NCBI GenBank assembly: GCA_964036045.1
Contig: OZ038378.1
Span: forward strand, 173,180,946-173,244,945
Source of the DNA: Eutreptiella sp. 'Long Island Sound 2002'
Taxonomy: Eukaryota; Euglenozoa; Euglenophyceae; Eutreptiales; Eutreptiaceae
DNA length: 64,000 nt
Direction of reading: 5' to 3'
Part shown: positions 21,997-33,069 of the stretch, piece after piece
Numbering within the stretch: position 1 is the stretch's first letter
How the letters are laid out: every line of letters starts with the position of its first letter
Program-made: the position numbers and the translations under genes
The notes under the pieces: generated by a model
The model's database searches: none
The model's input: only the letters and a program-made list of their open reading frames with translations
Told to the model about the DNA's origin: nothing

Positions 21997-23070
21997 AAGA
22001 CTCAGGTCCCGAAAACCCCTCCAACTGCTCTCGGCCCTTGACAAAAATAGAAAGAACTCACTCGCCGAGCACAGCCCAACAGCACGGGGCCACAGCAGTG
22101 CAGCAGGCGCAACAGATGTGTATATCGGTAAATCAGGGCACAAGCACATCCGCGTCAGCATGTCAGTGGGTGCCTGTCGGGTGCGTGTCGAGTATTGTCA
22201 GCATACAGACTTTTTGATAGTTTGCAATGCAGCACATTCTCGTTACCCTGCAGTGCCTCTGGCACACAAAAAGTCCTCATGGATTAGGACGGGTCCTTTT
22301 TCTTGAATGAGGGAGGGGCCTCGTGATGTTTTCATCCTTTTTCAGGGATGACGTGTTTGCAAGAGTGCCCAGTGCCCAACAGCACCAGACGCACACCCTA
22401 TGGCGCCAGACGCACCCGACAGCACCCGAGAGCACCCGACTGCACGTTGGTCTGTTGACACCATTGCTCTCCACCAAAAGGAGAGACTCGGCCCCCCTCC
22501 ACAAGCTCAGCTTGCAGGGCGTAGGTAGTTCACCTTGGCTCTGTCTGTCACTCCGTGTTATGTGTGGTTGGTGTTGTTTGGGGATTGTTAATTGATGTTG
22601 ACACATCTCACGTGTTTCGGGTGTTGCGTGCTCCGTTGTTGGTCGCCCCCACCCCCACCCCTCCTTCGCAACAACCAGCACCGTTGCATTGCTTGTCCAC
22701 CGCCTGGTCGTTAGACAAAATAGGGGTAAAACAGCGCTGTTTCTGCAAACTGGGACCTGAGGCAAATCAGCCTATGCCCCTCCGCAGAAATGCGAAGCCC
22801 CTGCTACAAACATGCCGTCAAGGAGGTGCGAAGGAGGGAGGGGATGAAAGATGGGATGGGATTATGTCGAACACCGTATCGGCGTCCACTGGGTACGGAG
22901 GGGGGGGAGGGTGGCATCTCACCAAATGCGCCGGGGGGGGGGGGGCTGGGAGGGGCGGATTCGATGGCCAATGAGGCCGCCAAGGGCGGACATGATGGCG
23001 AGCCTGGCCGTGGATACGAGGGGAAGGACGTAGGCAAAAGAGACTGCGGAGAGGCGCCACGCCAACCGCC
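21997..23070. other. Intergenic between the MATH-BTB and CaMKII hub genes
   Basis: Holds the promoter side of the hub gene and the 3' flank of the MATH-BTB gene. I see short G-runs and an ACC/CAG-rich tract but no supported exon. In particular there is no protein kinase motif (no HRD or DFG context) on either strand. Confidence 0.45.
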
Positions 23071-26000
23071 TCATGCAACTGGAGTGGAAGGCGTCACAGA
23101 GTGGGGGCTGCACTGCGACTGCTTCACCATCAGCAACCCTTCACAAAAAGCAGTCACCACGTCAGCGTCGCTGGCAATGCATTGCCTCCAGCCGGGCGTT
23201 GTCAGCACCCGGCGGTGGGTGCAGATGTACCGCACTGCCTTGTTCTTGAGTTCTTGCAGAGAGTGCAGGTGTGCGGTGGCGAAGATGCGGCACACGTTGC
23301 TATCCGACAGCAACAGTGGCAACACGTCTAAACACTGCTCCTTCAGACGGGACAGTTCGTAGGTAATGGCGAGCTCGAGCACCTCCGCCTCGACGTCAAG
23401 GAGACTCCCAACTCTGCCGGTGTACAGAAAGCGCTTCATCTGGGAGCAAGAGGAGCCAAACGGGGGGCGGCAGAGGTAAGCTTTTTTCTTTAATCAAAAG
23501 GGCGGGGGCCGTCCCATGCGCAGCACCAACTTTGTGTACAGAACAGAACGTAGTCGTCTCTAAGTTCGTCTCGATTTGCGTCTGCCTCGAAAGCAAAGAT
23601 GTCGGCTGTGAGCCAACGAACAGCAGTTGGGGGCCAACCGACGGCGGTTCTGTACCAACGGCGGGAAATCAAGACCCCTTGTGTCTGCACAAAAAAACTG
23701 GAAAACACGCTGGGTTTCCAAGAAAGAACAGCCCCGTGGCAGGGGCAGGCGCAGGGGTGAAGCCAGCGGTAACGGCAGCGGGATCACCGTAGGGGCAGGT
23801 CACGGGCACGATGGTGGGCGCAGGAGGAGGGGGCAGGGACTTCCCCCCGGCCCACTGTGGTAGTCCTACAGTTCGAGTCCTCTGGAAACCGGTGGACCGC
23901 CTTTGGCTCTCACACATGCGCACAGCCGTACAACCCCCGAGCGCACGGGGCTGACTCGGCATACCTGCCGCACCGCGTTTGCGGAGTAGTCCTGGATCTC
24001 GATCTCACCCGTAGCCTTCTCCGCCAAATCGTGACGGAACATTGCATGGAAAACGGGGGACTGGACCATCAGAACGCTCCGGTGTGCGGGAATGCGGTGT
24101 CCTTGGACCACAAACACAACGTCGGTACCCACATTGTCCTCGTGCAATGCCCGCAGCAAATCCATGACGGACTGCAGATCATACAGGTCTCGGACGGACG
24201 TGGCCCCGACGGTCTTGAAGCCAGGGGATGTAGCAAAGTGCAAAGGGGTCGCACACAGGAAAGGCATTGCGAGAACGCATGGCACAAGCAGGCGAGCAGA
24301 GGGTGAAGGAGTGCAAACGGGTGGTAAACAGGGAGGGAGAGCCTCTGGCTGGCTGAATTGTTGCAGAACCCCAACTCTCGCAGCCAAATACCGGGATCGA
24401 ACCCTAATTCAGACTCAACTGCTCGACCAGCGCAAACAGTGTTTTGGAACTGACTGAAATGGCACAGATGAAGATGCCCAGGCCACAAACAACTCCACAT
24501 ACAGCCAAACATGATGGTAGATGCATCAACTGCCCCTCTCTGCATAGCCTGACGTCTCCGGTCTCCTTCCTGAGGTGTGCACCCCTGATCAGATCCCGTT
24601 TCCCGCCCCCCTGTGTGCGGCAAAGTAACAGGAGTTCTATGTATGAACGCACAGGGGCACAGCAGCCGCAATCCTGTGCCGCAGTGCACAGCTCCCAAAC
24701 GCACCTGCGTGCTGGTGCGTACCATGTCCAGCAGCCGGATGTATCGGTCGGTCATTGACTCCACGGTTGAGTCTCCCTCAAGGCCTTGCCGCGTCTCCTC
24801 CCGTTGGCCACTGTCCAAACGCTGGCTGGACTGCAGGCTGGCTTCGGTGACGCCCTGCACGACATACGGTTTGGTGAAAGGCACACGAAGCCACCCCACT
24901 GAGTGCACGTCAAAGAGATGTGCGGCACACTGGGCGGCCGGAGCTTGGGCCTTGGGCGCAGCAGGGACAGAGGATACTATCAGCGTTGGGCAGACATGTT
25001 GTAGGGTTGGGGGACGGGGTCAAACCACAAAAGTGGAGCTGGTTGGTCGGTTGGTTTCACACATTTGATTTGTTTTGTGGCAGCGTGCCTCCAGGCTATA
25101 GACGGCGCTTGACAGTGCAGTGCTTCCGCAGCCCTCCATTTTCGGAGGGGAAGCGGGATTTGGATTTTGGATTTTGGGGGCCGATCTGAAGGCCCACAGG
25201 ACGCCTGGGGAGGAGCACGACGGCGTCCCCGACGACTCTGCATATCGGCCGGCCAGGGGGGCAGGGGGGGTGCAGGGGGGGGGGGGGGTTGCATTGGAAG
25301 GGGCCCCCTCTAGGGCCGCCAGCCTGTGGCCCAGCTTCTCTCTTCCTGACCGCAACTGTAAGCTTCCATGGCATTTCTAACCGACAGTAACTGCCCTCAG
25401 CGGCTTTGGCAACCTCCAAGCACCTGCCTAACTGCTTCTGGAACCCCCTCTGAGACCCCTTCCTGTTTAATGCATCCCTTGGGGGGCGGGGGGGTTGAAC
25501 CGGGGGGGGGGGGGGGGGATCCTTAAAACATTTTGGTCTGAAGCGTGTGTGGACTCAGGTATGCGTAAAATCCCGTGAGATGCAGTGGTGGCGGCTTTGG
25601 TGGTTGTGTGGGGCTGGATGGCTGTGGGGACGCAGAAGGGGTGTTAGGGAGAGGGTTTCGCCGGGGTTCGTCGCGTGTGGTCGCAACAGGTCCCCCTTGT
25701 TGGTTAGACTGCTCTGGTGTGATAGTGGGTGCCAGTTGGGGGCGGTGTGGGTGTGGGTGTGTGTCTCTCCTTCCCCGGCACAATCAGCACAAAACAACCT
25801 GCACGTGGCCGTAAATGTGCACCCGGCAGTCAATGTGCAGCGTGGCTATGCTCGTCGGCTGTGTCAGCGCATCCACCAACGTTTGCCTGGTTATGAACCG
25901 GGAGCAGCCCCAGTTGTCGTTCCTGTCGAATTGCCGCGCGCTCGTGTGCAACGCATGCAGACCCTTTGACTGGGAGTCGCTCCGGAGGCTCAGGCTGTAG

Positions 26001-26922
26001 AGGGTGTCTACTTTGGATCCGCCAACGTAGTGGAGGAACAACGAAACGTGCTCGTGGTCGGCCGGATGGTACCCACGAGGGTACAGACGGATATACCAGG
26101 CACCGTCATGCCCCGGGGCTGTGAAATAGGGGCTGGCAAGAGAATCGCCATTCTTCTGCGGCAGCCAGGGAAAACCTACAATCTCCCACGTGAACGAGAA
26201 ATGCACCTGCGGCACGTCACTATCGAATCCATGGAACTGGTTGCACTTGACCATCCCGGAAGCAGCGAACTGATCAGTCATTGCGAGAGCTGAGGGGACA
26301 AAACAATGCCGACTGCCCGTGTTTCAGGGGCCGATGTGCCTACTCGCCTGCACACAGCACAGATAGGTTTGATCTGGCGAACCTTGTGTCCAAGTGCGCT
26401 CTCGAGATCATCCCTGATCAGACGCATGGGAAGGCAGCGTCAGAGCCTGACATGGGGGACCTTGATCCTGGTGTATGCACCTGTCACAGTGCCACCCAAA
26501 TGGCTAAAATGGGGTAATGGAAAATCTGTGGTGCAAATAGACTCTCGGTGACAACAGATCTATCGGGAGGAACGGAAGGAACTAAAGCGGGGTCTCCCTT
26601 CGTGTGGTGGCTAATGGCGGGGGCGCTTCTGTGGCTGGCAGGTGCAGGGGTCTGCACACAAGGTGCACAGGGATCCTACAAATATCTGACCTTGGTGACA
26701 TTGGTTATGACAAGCGCACGTGACAGCCCCAGTCGCATGCATGGCTCCCCAAGCATTCGTCTGTCTCTGCGGCGTTGGCAGCTCAGGCTCGACTGGTGTG
26801 GGGCCATCCTCTGCTGCTGCATGGCCAGTCTCGGTTGGTCTGGGGGCAGCTGCAGATGATTGCTGGGTGCCCCAGAGCCGGCACTGGGTGCGGCCTGGCA
26901 AGCGGGCAGACTGAGTACTCAT
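23071..26922 (-). CDS. SPOP-like MATH-BTB-BACK protein, five exons
   Basis: Predicted cullin-3 ubiquitin-ligase substrate adaptor. Exons: 26922-26691, 26289-25799, 24929-24705, 24213-23965 and 23439-23071, all GT-AG and in phase, giving 521 residues. Residues about 1-95 are a poorly conserved, Pro/Thr-rich extension. The MATH (TRAF-like) domain covers about 98-240 (FSFTWEI, WYIRLYPRGYHP, VSLFLHYVGG, DNWGCSRFITRQTLVD). A linker (242-316) follows. The BTB/POZ domain starts near 330 (GTDVVFVVQGHRIPAHRSVL, MVQSPVFHAMF) and continues into exon 5 (FLYTGRVGSLLDVEAEVLEL). A BACK-like C-terminus (ICTHRRVLTTPGW) ends at TGA. Domain order and exon-to-domain match are those of animal SPOP. The first exon is less certain: it relies on AAG|GTCAGA and CTCAG|CTCTCGCA with matching phase. 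Without it the protein would start at Met 26281. Intron 3 holds a tRNA-like element. Confidence 0.88.
24370..24445 (-). repeat. tRNA-like (possible SINE) sequence
   Basis: Read on the minus strand it contains GCTGGTCGAGCAGTTGAG, an A-box-like D-arm, followed about 12 bases later by GGGTTCGATCCC, a good B-box/T-arm. No anticodon arm fits between them, so this is not a functional tRNA. It lies in intron 3 of the MATH-BTB gene. A related A-box-like segment (GCTGGTCGAGTGGTT) lies on the minus strand near 52,285-52,303. Confidence 0.35.
25268..25475 (-). repeat. Dispersed repeat R2, copy 2 (inverted)
   Basis: Reverse-complement match to 3200-3412, including TTCTAACCGACAGTAACTGCC. The homopolymer end lies at 25,262-25,290. 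It sits in intron 2 of the MATH-BTB gene. Confidence 0.65.
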
Positions 26923-27049
26923 TAGGGTTTAAAGAGGTTTGGGACACTGGACCCTAGATGAGGGGGGAAATGGGTGTAAATTTCCCAAAACGTCTGCATT
27001 TCTGCATATCAGAGCAGCACTGACTTTTAGGGCAGTTTTCATTTCTTGG

Positions 27050-27830
27050 AAGGTTGCTATTCTCTCCAAGATGGTTGCTGTTCATTCCTGGAGGGTTGCT
27101 GTTCTCTCCAAGATAGTTGCTGTTCATTCCTGGAGGGTTGCTGTTCATTCCTGGAGGGTTGCTGTTCATTCCTGGAGGGTTGCTGTTCATTCCTGGAGGG
27201 TTGCTGTTCATTCCTGGAGGGTTGCTGTTCATTCCTGGAGGGTTGCTGTTCATTCCTGGAGGGTTGCTGTTCATTCCTGGAGGGTTGCTGTTCATTCCTG
27301 GAGGGTTGCTGTTCATTCCTGGAGGGTTGCTGTTCATTCCTGGAGGGTTGCTGTTCATTCCTGGAGGGTTGCTGTTCATTCCTGGAGGGTTGCTGTTCAT
27401 TCCTGGAGGGTTGCTGTTCATTCCTGGAGGGTTGCTGTTCATTCCTGGAGGGTTGCTGTTCATTCCTGGAGGGTTGCTGTTCATTCCTGGAGGGTTGCTG
27501 TTCATTCCTGGAGGGTTGCTGTTCATTCCTGGAGGGTTGCTGTTCATTCCTGGAGGGTTGCTGTTCATTCCTGGAGGGTTGCTGTTCATTCCTGGAGGGT
27601 TGCTGTTCATTCCTGGAGGGTTGCTGTTCATTCCTGGAGGGTTGCTGTTCATTCCTGGAGGGTTGCTGTTCATTCCTGGAGGGTTGCTGTTCATTCCTGG
27701 AGGGTTGCTGTTCATTCCTGGAGGGTTGCTGTTCATTCCTGGAGGGTTGCTGTTCATTCCTGGAGGGTTGCTGTTTATTCCTGGAGGGTTGCTGTTCATT
27801 CCTGGAGGGTTGGTTTAATTCTTGGAGGGT
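27050..27830. repeat. 21-bp minisatellite, about 33 near-identical units
   Basis: The unit GTTGCTGTTCATTCCTGGAG plus one G is repeated head to tail from about 27,117 to 27,815 with almost no variation. Diverged units containing TTCTCTCCAAGAT lie on the left, and decaying units on the right. Because 21 is a multiple of three, all three plus frames and one minus frame stay open (heptapeptides such as NSNPPGM on minus). I read it as a non-coding satellite. It begins about 130 bp upstream of the MATH-BTB start codon. Confidence 0.95.
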
Positions 27831-30313
27831 TGTTGTGAAATCTTGTGAAATACTAAAGGGTGCTGTTTGTTTCCTAGATGATTGATGCTACTTCTTGGAT
27901 GGTCCTTGTTCAATCCACCGGTGGATGCTGCTAGTTCTTGCTGTACATCGCTGAAGCCTTGCTGTTAAAAAAAAAAGACCCATGGTGTCCATTTTCAAGG
28001 GAATATTGTCATTTGCCATCTGCAGGCACCATGCATGCCATGCACCCAGTCAATCATGGACATGGAGAAAAAGGACGCAAAACAGAAGGAGTATTCAATG
28101 ATTAAAAATATGTATAGGCACTACGCAATTGCATAGATGCCAATACTCATAGTTGATGCAACTCATTGCACACTGTGAGGGCCCATCCGCTCATATGCAA
28201 TGTGGTGCATAATATGTAGAATCCAAATAAAAACTCAGCATCAAGGTAAATCCGGTGGCCACTCAGAGGCCTCTCTATTACAGGGCCCGTCAGGGGCCTA
28301 CATAAGAAACAGCATTTGTGACAGCAGATGATGCTAGTTGATGCTGCCACAAACTTTTGAGTTGTAAATTTGGAAAGTTGTAAATTTGCAATCTTGGGTC
28401 ATTTTGCCAACAGCAGGGAAGATTAGGCAACATTTACTATTGCGTGTGTGCACTGTGCAAGTGCCATGCAGGCGCTCCCCTTGTTCTGCCCCCGTCCTCG
28501 TCTTGCCCAAAAACGAGTTGTTGTGAGAAATGATCAGTGTGTGACAGTAGTGCCCTCGCATCGTGACCAAGATTGTGCATTGGCTTTGAAGTGTCTGCTA
28601 TCCCAATTTGTCATGCAGAACAGCGCACACTGTGCTCATTGCACTGGACTTCCCAAGAGCCATCTGCTTTCATCACCCGCTGCCCTGTCATCCTTTGCTC
28701 TGACAAGACCTATGCAAGAGCCAGAGACGCCCTTGTGGAAAAGAGACCTTGAACTGCAAACTGTTGCTCCCCCCTCCTACACCGCGAAGGGGCTGAGGGG
28801 CTGGTGTTATCACATCCTGTAGGTTTGTGCTTTCACACAATCGGTGAGTAACTGTGGTGCTCGCAGGATTGTGTGAAGATCCCAAGGAACCAAAAACCAA
28901 GAGACGCCTTCATTGTGGCATTGGGCAAATCTCCATTCTGTGCTTGAGGCCTTTGCCAAGACGATTCTTAGCGACTCCTACAGGGTACCGCTGCAACCGG
29001 TTAAACCGTTGGGCGCATCGCGCGCGATGCATTTTGCGTGCAAATCGCCGCAGCAGTTCTTGGACCGGCTGTAGGTACATCAACGGACTTCCGCTGTGGA
29101 AAAGGGGGGGGGGTTCCCTGCTTCCTCTCCATGACGCGGCATCTCTGCCCTGACACACGGCGTCCCTGATGGATTTCCGCCGGGGCTCTGCCGGACGATG
29201 GTTGGCTCCATCTGTTCTTCGGTCCTGCTGTTGTTTCTCGCCCTCTGCCTGCGTTGCCCCACCCGCAGTTCATCGTGCCGTCGTCTTCCACACACCTGAT
29301 CCTGCTTTTCACGCTCCCGCTGTCACAGTGCAGCTGCAGTGGTGCCCAGTAATTGGCGTGCGCAGACTCCATTTCAGGGGCGACAGAAAACGGGACAGGG
29401 TGGGTGGGTGGGGCCCTGCGGAGAGCTGCAACAAAATGAGGGGCACCGACGGTGCAACCCTGCAACAGGGCACCCACCCACACGCACCTCTGCCGTGGGG
29501 CCTGGCACTAATTGCACAGGGACAGTCTGAAGAGCACAACACACGGCAGAGGGGCTTCTTGCCAAAAACAACTCTTCAAGAATACGCCTGCCCTAGCCCA
29601 ACACGCACCTCCGAATACTTCGCCAGTGGCAAGAGTCGGAAAAAGCACACACGCAGGTTCGAACTGTCAGGAGGCACAAATCTCTGCAGAATCTACAGGG
29701 TTCCGGGAAACAACCCCCACAGGGGGGGGGGGGGGGGGCAACTCCTCGGGTTTGGACGCCAACTACCTCCCCCCACCAACCGTTGGCCGGAGGCCCCCTG
29801 GGGGGCCTGGCAGGGCGGGTTCTGGGAGGGGCGGTGGGGGGGGGGGGGGTCGGGAGGGGCTTTTGCCTGGGGGTGGGGGGGTCCACGCACCTCCGAACAG
29901 TTGGGTATGCGGCCCAGGTGTGATCCAACAGTTCGCACCCCCCCTTGCCCCAATAGAGGGTAGGGTATCATCGGCTTGGGTATTCCCAGCCACACTGGGA
30001 ACCTCAGGGGGGTGGGCTCCTGAGGCGCCCATGGACTCCTTTGGCCGGTACCTTTGACAAATAACTGTTGGCCGGAGGCCCCCTAGGGGGGGGGGGGGTT
30101 AAGTTGGTGTCCAAGAACCCGCGGATTCGCCCCCCATGCACCCTTACAAAGCTCAGACCGATCGTAATCCTCAAGCTGAGCACATCCGCTATTCAGTACA
30201 CTGCCCCTCCTCCACTGTTTAGAAAGGATACAGGTCATCCGGCAGTGACAGAGGAGTGATGGAGGAAGAGTGCTAGAACATGGGAAGCGCAGAAATGCAG
30301 CGGAGAGCCGCTC
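27831..30313. other. No supported gene; repeats and G-rich tracts
   Basis: Contains repeat R4 copy 2 (29,524-29,715) and long G-runs at 29,719-30,100. Open frames near 28,450-28,820 and 29,170-29,960 have no recognisable domain. Confidence 0.4.
29524..29715 (+). repeat. Dispersed repeat R4, copy 2
   Basis: Homologous to 18,560-18,760. Includes CTTGCCAAAAACAACTCTTC, GAATACTTCGCCAGTG and CGCAGGTTCGAACTG. The last part resembles a polymerase III B box. Confidence 0.65.
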
Positions 30314-30481
30314 TTAGTATTCATGGTTCTGGAAACCAATGGTATCCGGCATGACCCCATCTCCATGCTGAACCCAATCGACATACCATCGCCATCCATG
30401 AAATCCGGTCCAACGATTGAAATATTGTGGGCTCGTCGTTTGGGAGACATTTGACACACTTCTGCAGGTGCCACAAGCCAT
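30314..30481 (-). CDS. Candidate last exon of an unrecognised gene
   Basis: A 55-codon frame starts after TCTAAAAG with ATG 30481 and ends with TAA. Its C-terminal half is Trp-rich (RWTGFHGWRWYVDWVQHGDG, then VMPDTIGFQNHEY). A second frame is also open here, so the reading is uncertain. A related segment lies at about 18,925-19,010 on the same strand (DGDMDTVDCQHHE in the equivalent frame), which may mean a shared repeat rather than a gene. I cannot name a family. Confidence 0.2.
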   Translation of the reverse strand: MACGTCRSVSNVSQTTSPQYFNRWTGFHGWRWYVDWVQHGDGVMPDTIGFQNHEY

Positions 30482-33069
30482 CTTTTAGACACACCCTGAT
30501 CCATATGATCCACAGGCCTACTCTCATATGCGTTTACATACCGCTGTCTTTGTGTTTGTGTCTAAATATGACACATCCCGCACTGCAACACATCAACACA
30601 CCAACACATCAATCTGAAACGAACGATCCCCCTCGCCATAGATTCCCAACAACAGACATCAACACCAGATGGGATCAATGCCATTTACAGACAAAAAGCA
30701 GACAACGTGGACAGAGGCTTGAATATCTGCAGGACTGTGGCTGGTGATTCTGTGCCTGCACCACTGCAAATGATAAGCCAGGACAGACAACTAGTACCTG
30801 AGCCTGAGAGGCACCTGATAACATGCCTTGTAATGAAGTATATTCACATATATGGAAGCACAATGCAACACACACTTTAGTTTGGATGATATTTGCATGT
30901 GTAAAGGGCGAGTGCTCCACTGCATTGCATATATTGCATATTGCGTCTTCGCTACCGCCATTCTGCACATCCAGATTTTGGTCTGGGTTGTGTGCGTGCG
31001 TGTGAGCGAGTGTGTGGTGTGATGTGCTGTGATTGCTAGAGGATTGTACCCATGAGTGGAAGGGAGAAATCCAATCATTTGCGTGAAAATGATGGGCAAT
31101 TGTGCACAATGTGCAGGGAAAAGGGGGGTGAAGGGTAAATGACAGGAGAGACCATGTACAGTCTATCCGACAATGAAATACACCACTTGGCATGCAAGCA
31201 TCTGCAGGTTTAGGTGGAGGCCAGACATACAATATGATCAAGAACACATAAAATGCATTTCGCCCATGTGGGGAGCTGAGTTGGGGCTGGTAACTTGTGT
31301 GAGCTATTGGTCCGCTTCTCACTTGTGCGCAGGCATTGGTAAAAAAATGCCAACAACTCAAAAATTCTGTCGCACTTCGCGCTGTGCTTATCACCAGTGA
31401 TGTGAAAAATACATAAAGGGGACCTGAAACATGCTTCACTGGGGAAATCATTGTGAGTAGTCACAATTTGAAAACAATTGGGATTGGAGTTTTTCGTGTT
31501 CCAGCTGTAGAGGGCAAAAAACTGCAGTTTGTACAGCAATTTGTGCACTAATCCTTAGGGGAACAGCCCCTGCACACACACACGTCGCACCCAGTGTCTC
31601 AATAGGGTCAAGAATCACATGAAGAGGGCTGAAAAGATGCTTTGCTTTGATGTTTCATCATTGTGATTGGTCAGATTGTGAAAAAAATGTAGAACTTTTT
31701 GAATCTTTTGGGGATGTAGAAAATGCGATTGAGAAGAATGGTGTCATGTGGATTGAGATGGTGAATGTGCAAAGAGAAAGAAAATGGGTCCTGGCTGTGG
31801 GTTGCTTTCCCCCTTTCAGGGGATCAGGAAAATGCTTTCAGGGGATCAGGAAAATGGAACGAAGAATGTATGGTCAAAACAGCAAAAACCTGGCTCATCC
31901 GCCTGTGCAAATGATAGTAAGAAAAGGGGGTCACTCATCAAATTGTCTTGATGAGGGGGAAGTGGGGTGTGTTCCACTTGGGGGCTGTATGCACTATTCC
32001 CAAGGAAAATGCATGGGCTGCCGGTAGCACAGCATACAGCATACAGGACCATTGTGTGGTGTGAGAGAAAATATTGCTCGTGTTCTTTGGGCCCTCCTGA
32101 ATCCACACAGCGGTAGCGCGAAACCCATGTTTCCTTGTTTGTACTACCATCTGATGGAAAAAGGTTGGCAGGACTAAAATACATACCTACTTAATATGTG
32201 TGGTTGGTTTGCCTTCTGGCGGTTCATGGTTTTTGAATTGTACAGAAATCGATGCGTACAACTTTTTTTCTTTTGGTGCACGTCACCTACCCACCCATCC
32301 ATCCATCCAGAGCCCCCTTGACTCCAAGGGATGCACTGCTGCTCAATCTGTTGTCCTCTGTTGCTCAACCTGGAATGTCACACATTGCAGCATATGTGAA
32401 CAACGAAACCCGTTGGTAATCACAGGTGCTGACACTTGTTTGTGGTGATGCATGGCTAAAGAGAAGCACGAGCATCAGAGCCAGTCTCCCCTCTTCCAGC
32501 CAAGGCCAACTAATGCGCCGCTGGACAGGGTAGCGCAGAGCGTGTCGGGGATCATGAGAAGTGCTGGGACCATTTTGAAGGAGTGATGGTCCCTTGGCGT
32601 CGACGTCAGCGTGCTCGCTCGTGCGCACCTTGGGCACGATTTTTTGACGGTCACTCCAGGAGCATGAGTCCATGAACATCTGCAGCTGCCTGGGAGCAGA
32701 ACAACGTGGATGGCGTGGAACATCAGTTTGGCTCGAACTCCAACCTTAAGCCCCCACCAAGCCCCAACCTCAAGCCCCGGACCTCAGTCCAAGCCTCAGC
32801 CTCCACCTCCGCCCCCACCTCAGCCCCAGCCTGAGCCTCAGGTAGCCTCCAGCTGAAGCCTCTGCCTCCACCTCAACCTGAACCCCACTCTGCACACGTG
32901 TCACATGTTGGCTTTGGAAGCTACTCCACACCAACCCCGATCCCATGAGGCTATGCACACTTGTACGCAGGGTTCAAGCACGATCGCCCACACTGCAACA
33001 TTATTAAGAGGCAGCATCCTATTATCAGGGCTACAACACATACCTGCTGCAGGAAAACCCCTTGGCGCA
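30482..33069. other. Low-complexity intergenic region; one weak exon candidate
   Basis: AT-richer sequence with long open frames but no recognised domain. A short minus-strand candidate exon at 32679-32629 (MFMDSCSWSDRQKIVPK) is bounded by GCTGCAG and AAG|GTGCGC. No partner exon was identified. Pyrimidine-rich GCCCC/AGCCTC repeats lie at 32,745-32,885. Confidence 0.3.

Noticed and set aside
27117-27818. Possible CRISPR array (regular 21-bp repeats).
   Set aside because: There are no unique spacers, the unit is pure tandem, and the genome is eukaryotic.
30675-31451. 258-codon minus-strand open frame.
   Set aside because: The translation is His/Cys/Ser-rich without domain, helix or motif pattern. 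The region is simple-sequence-like and lacks splice context.
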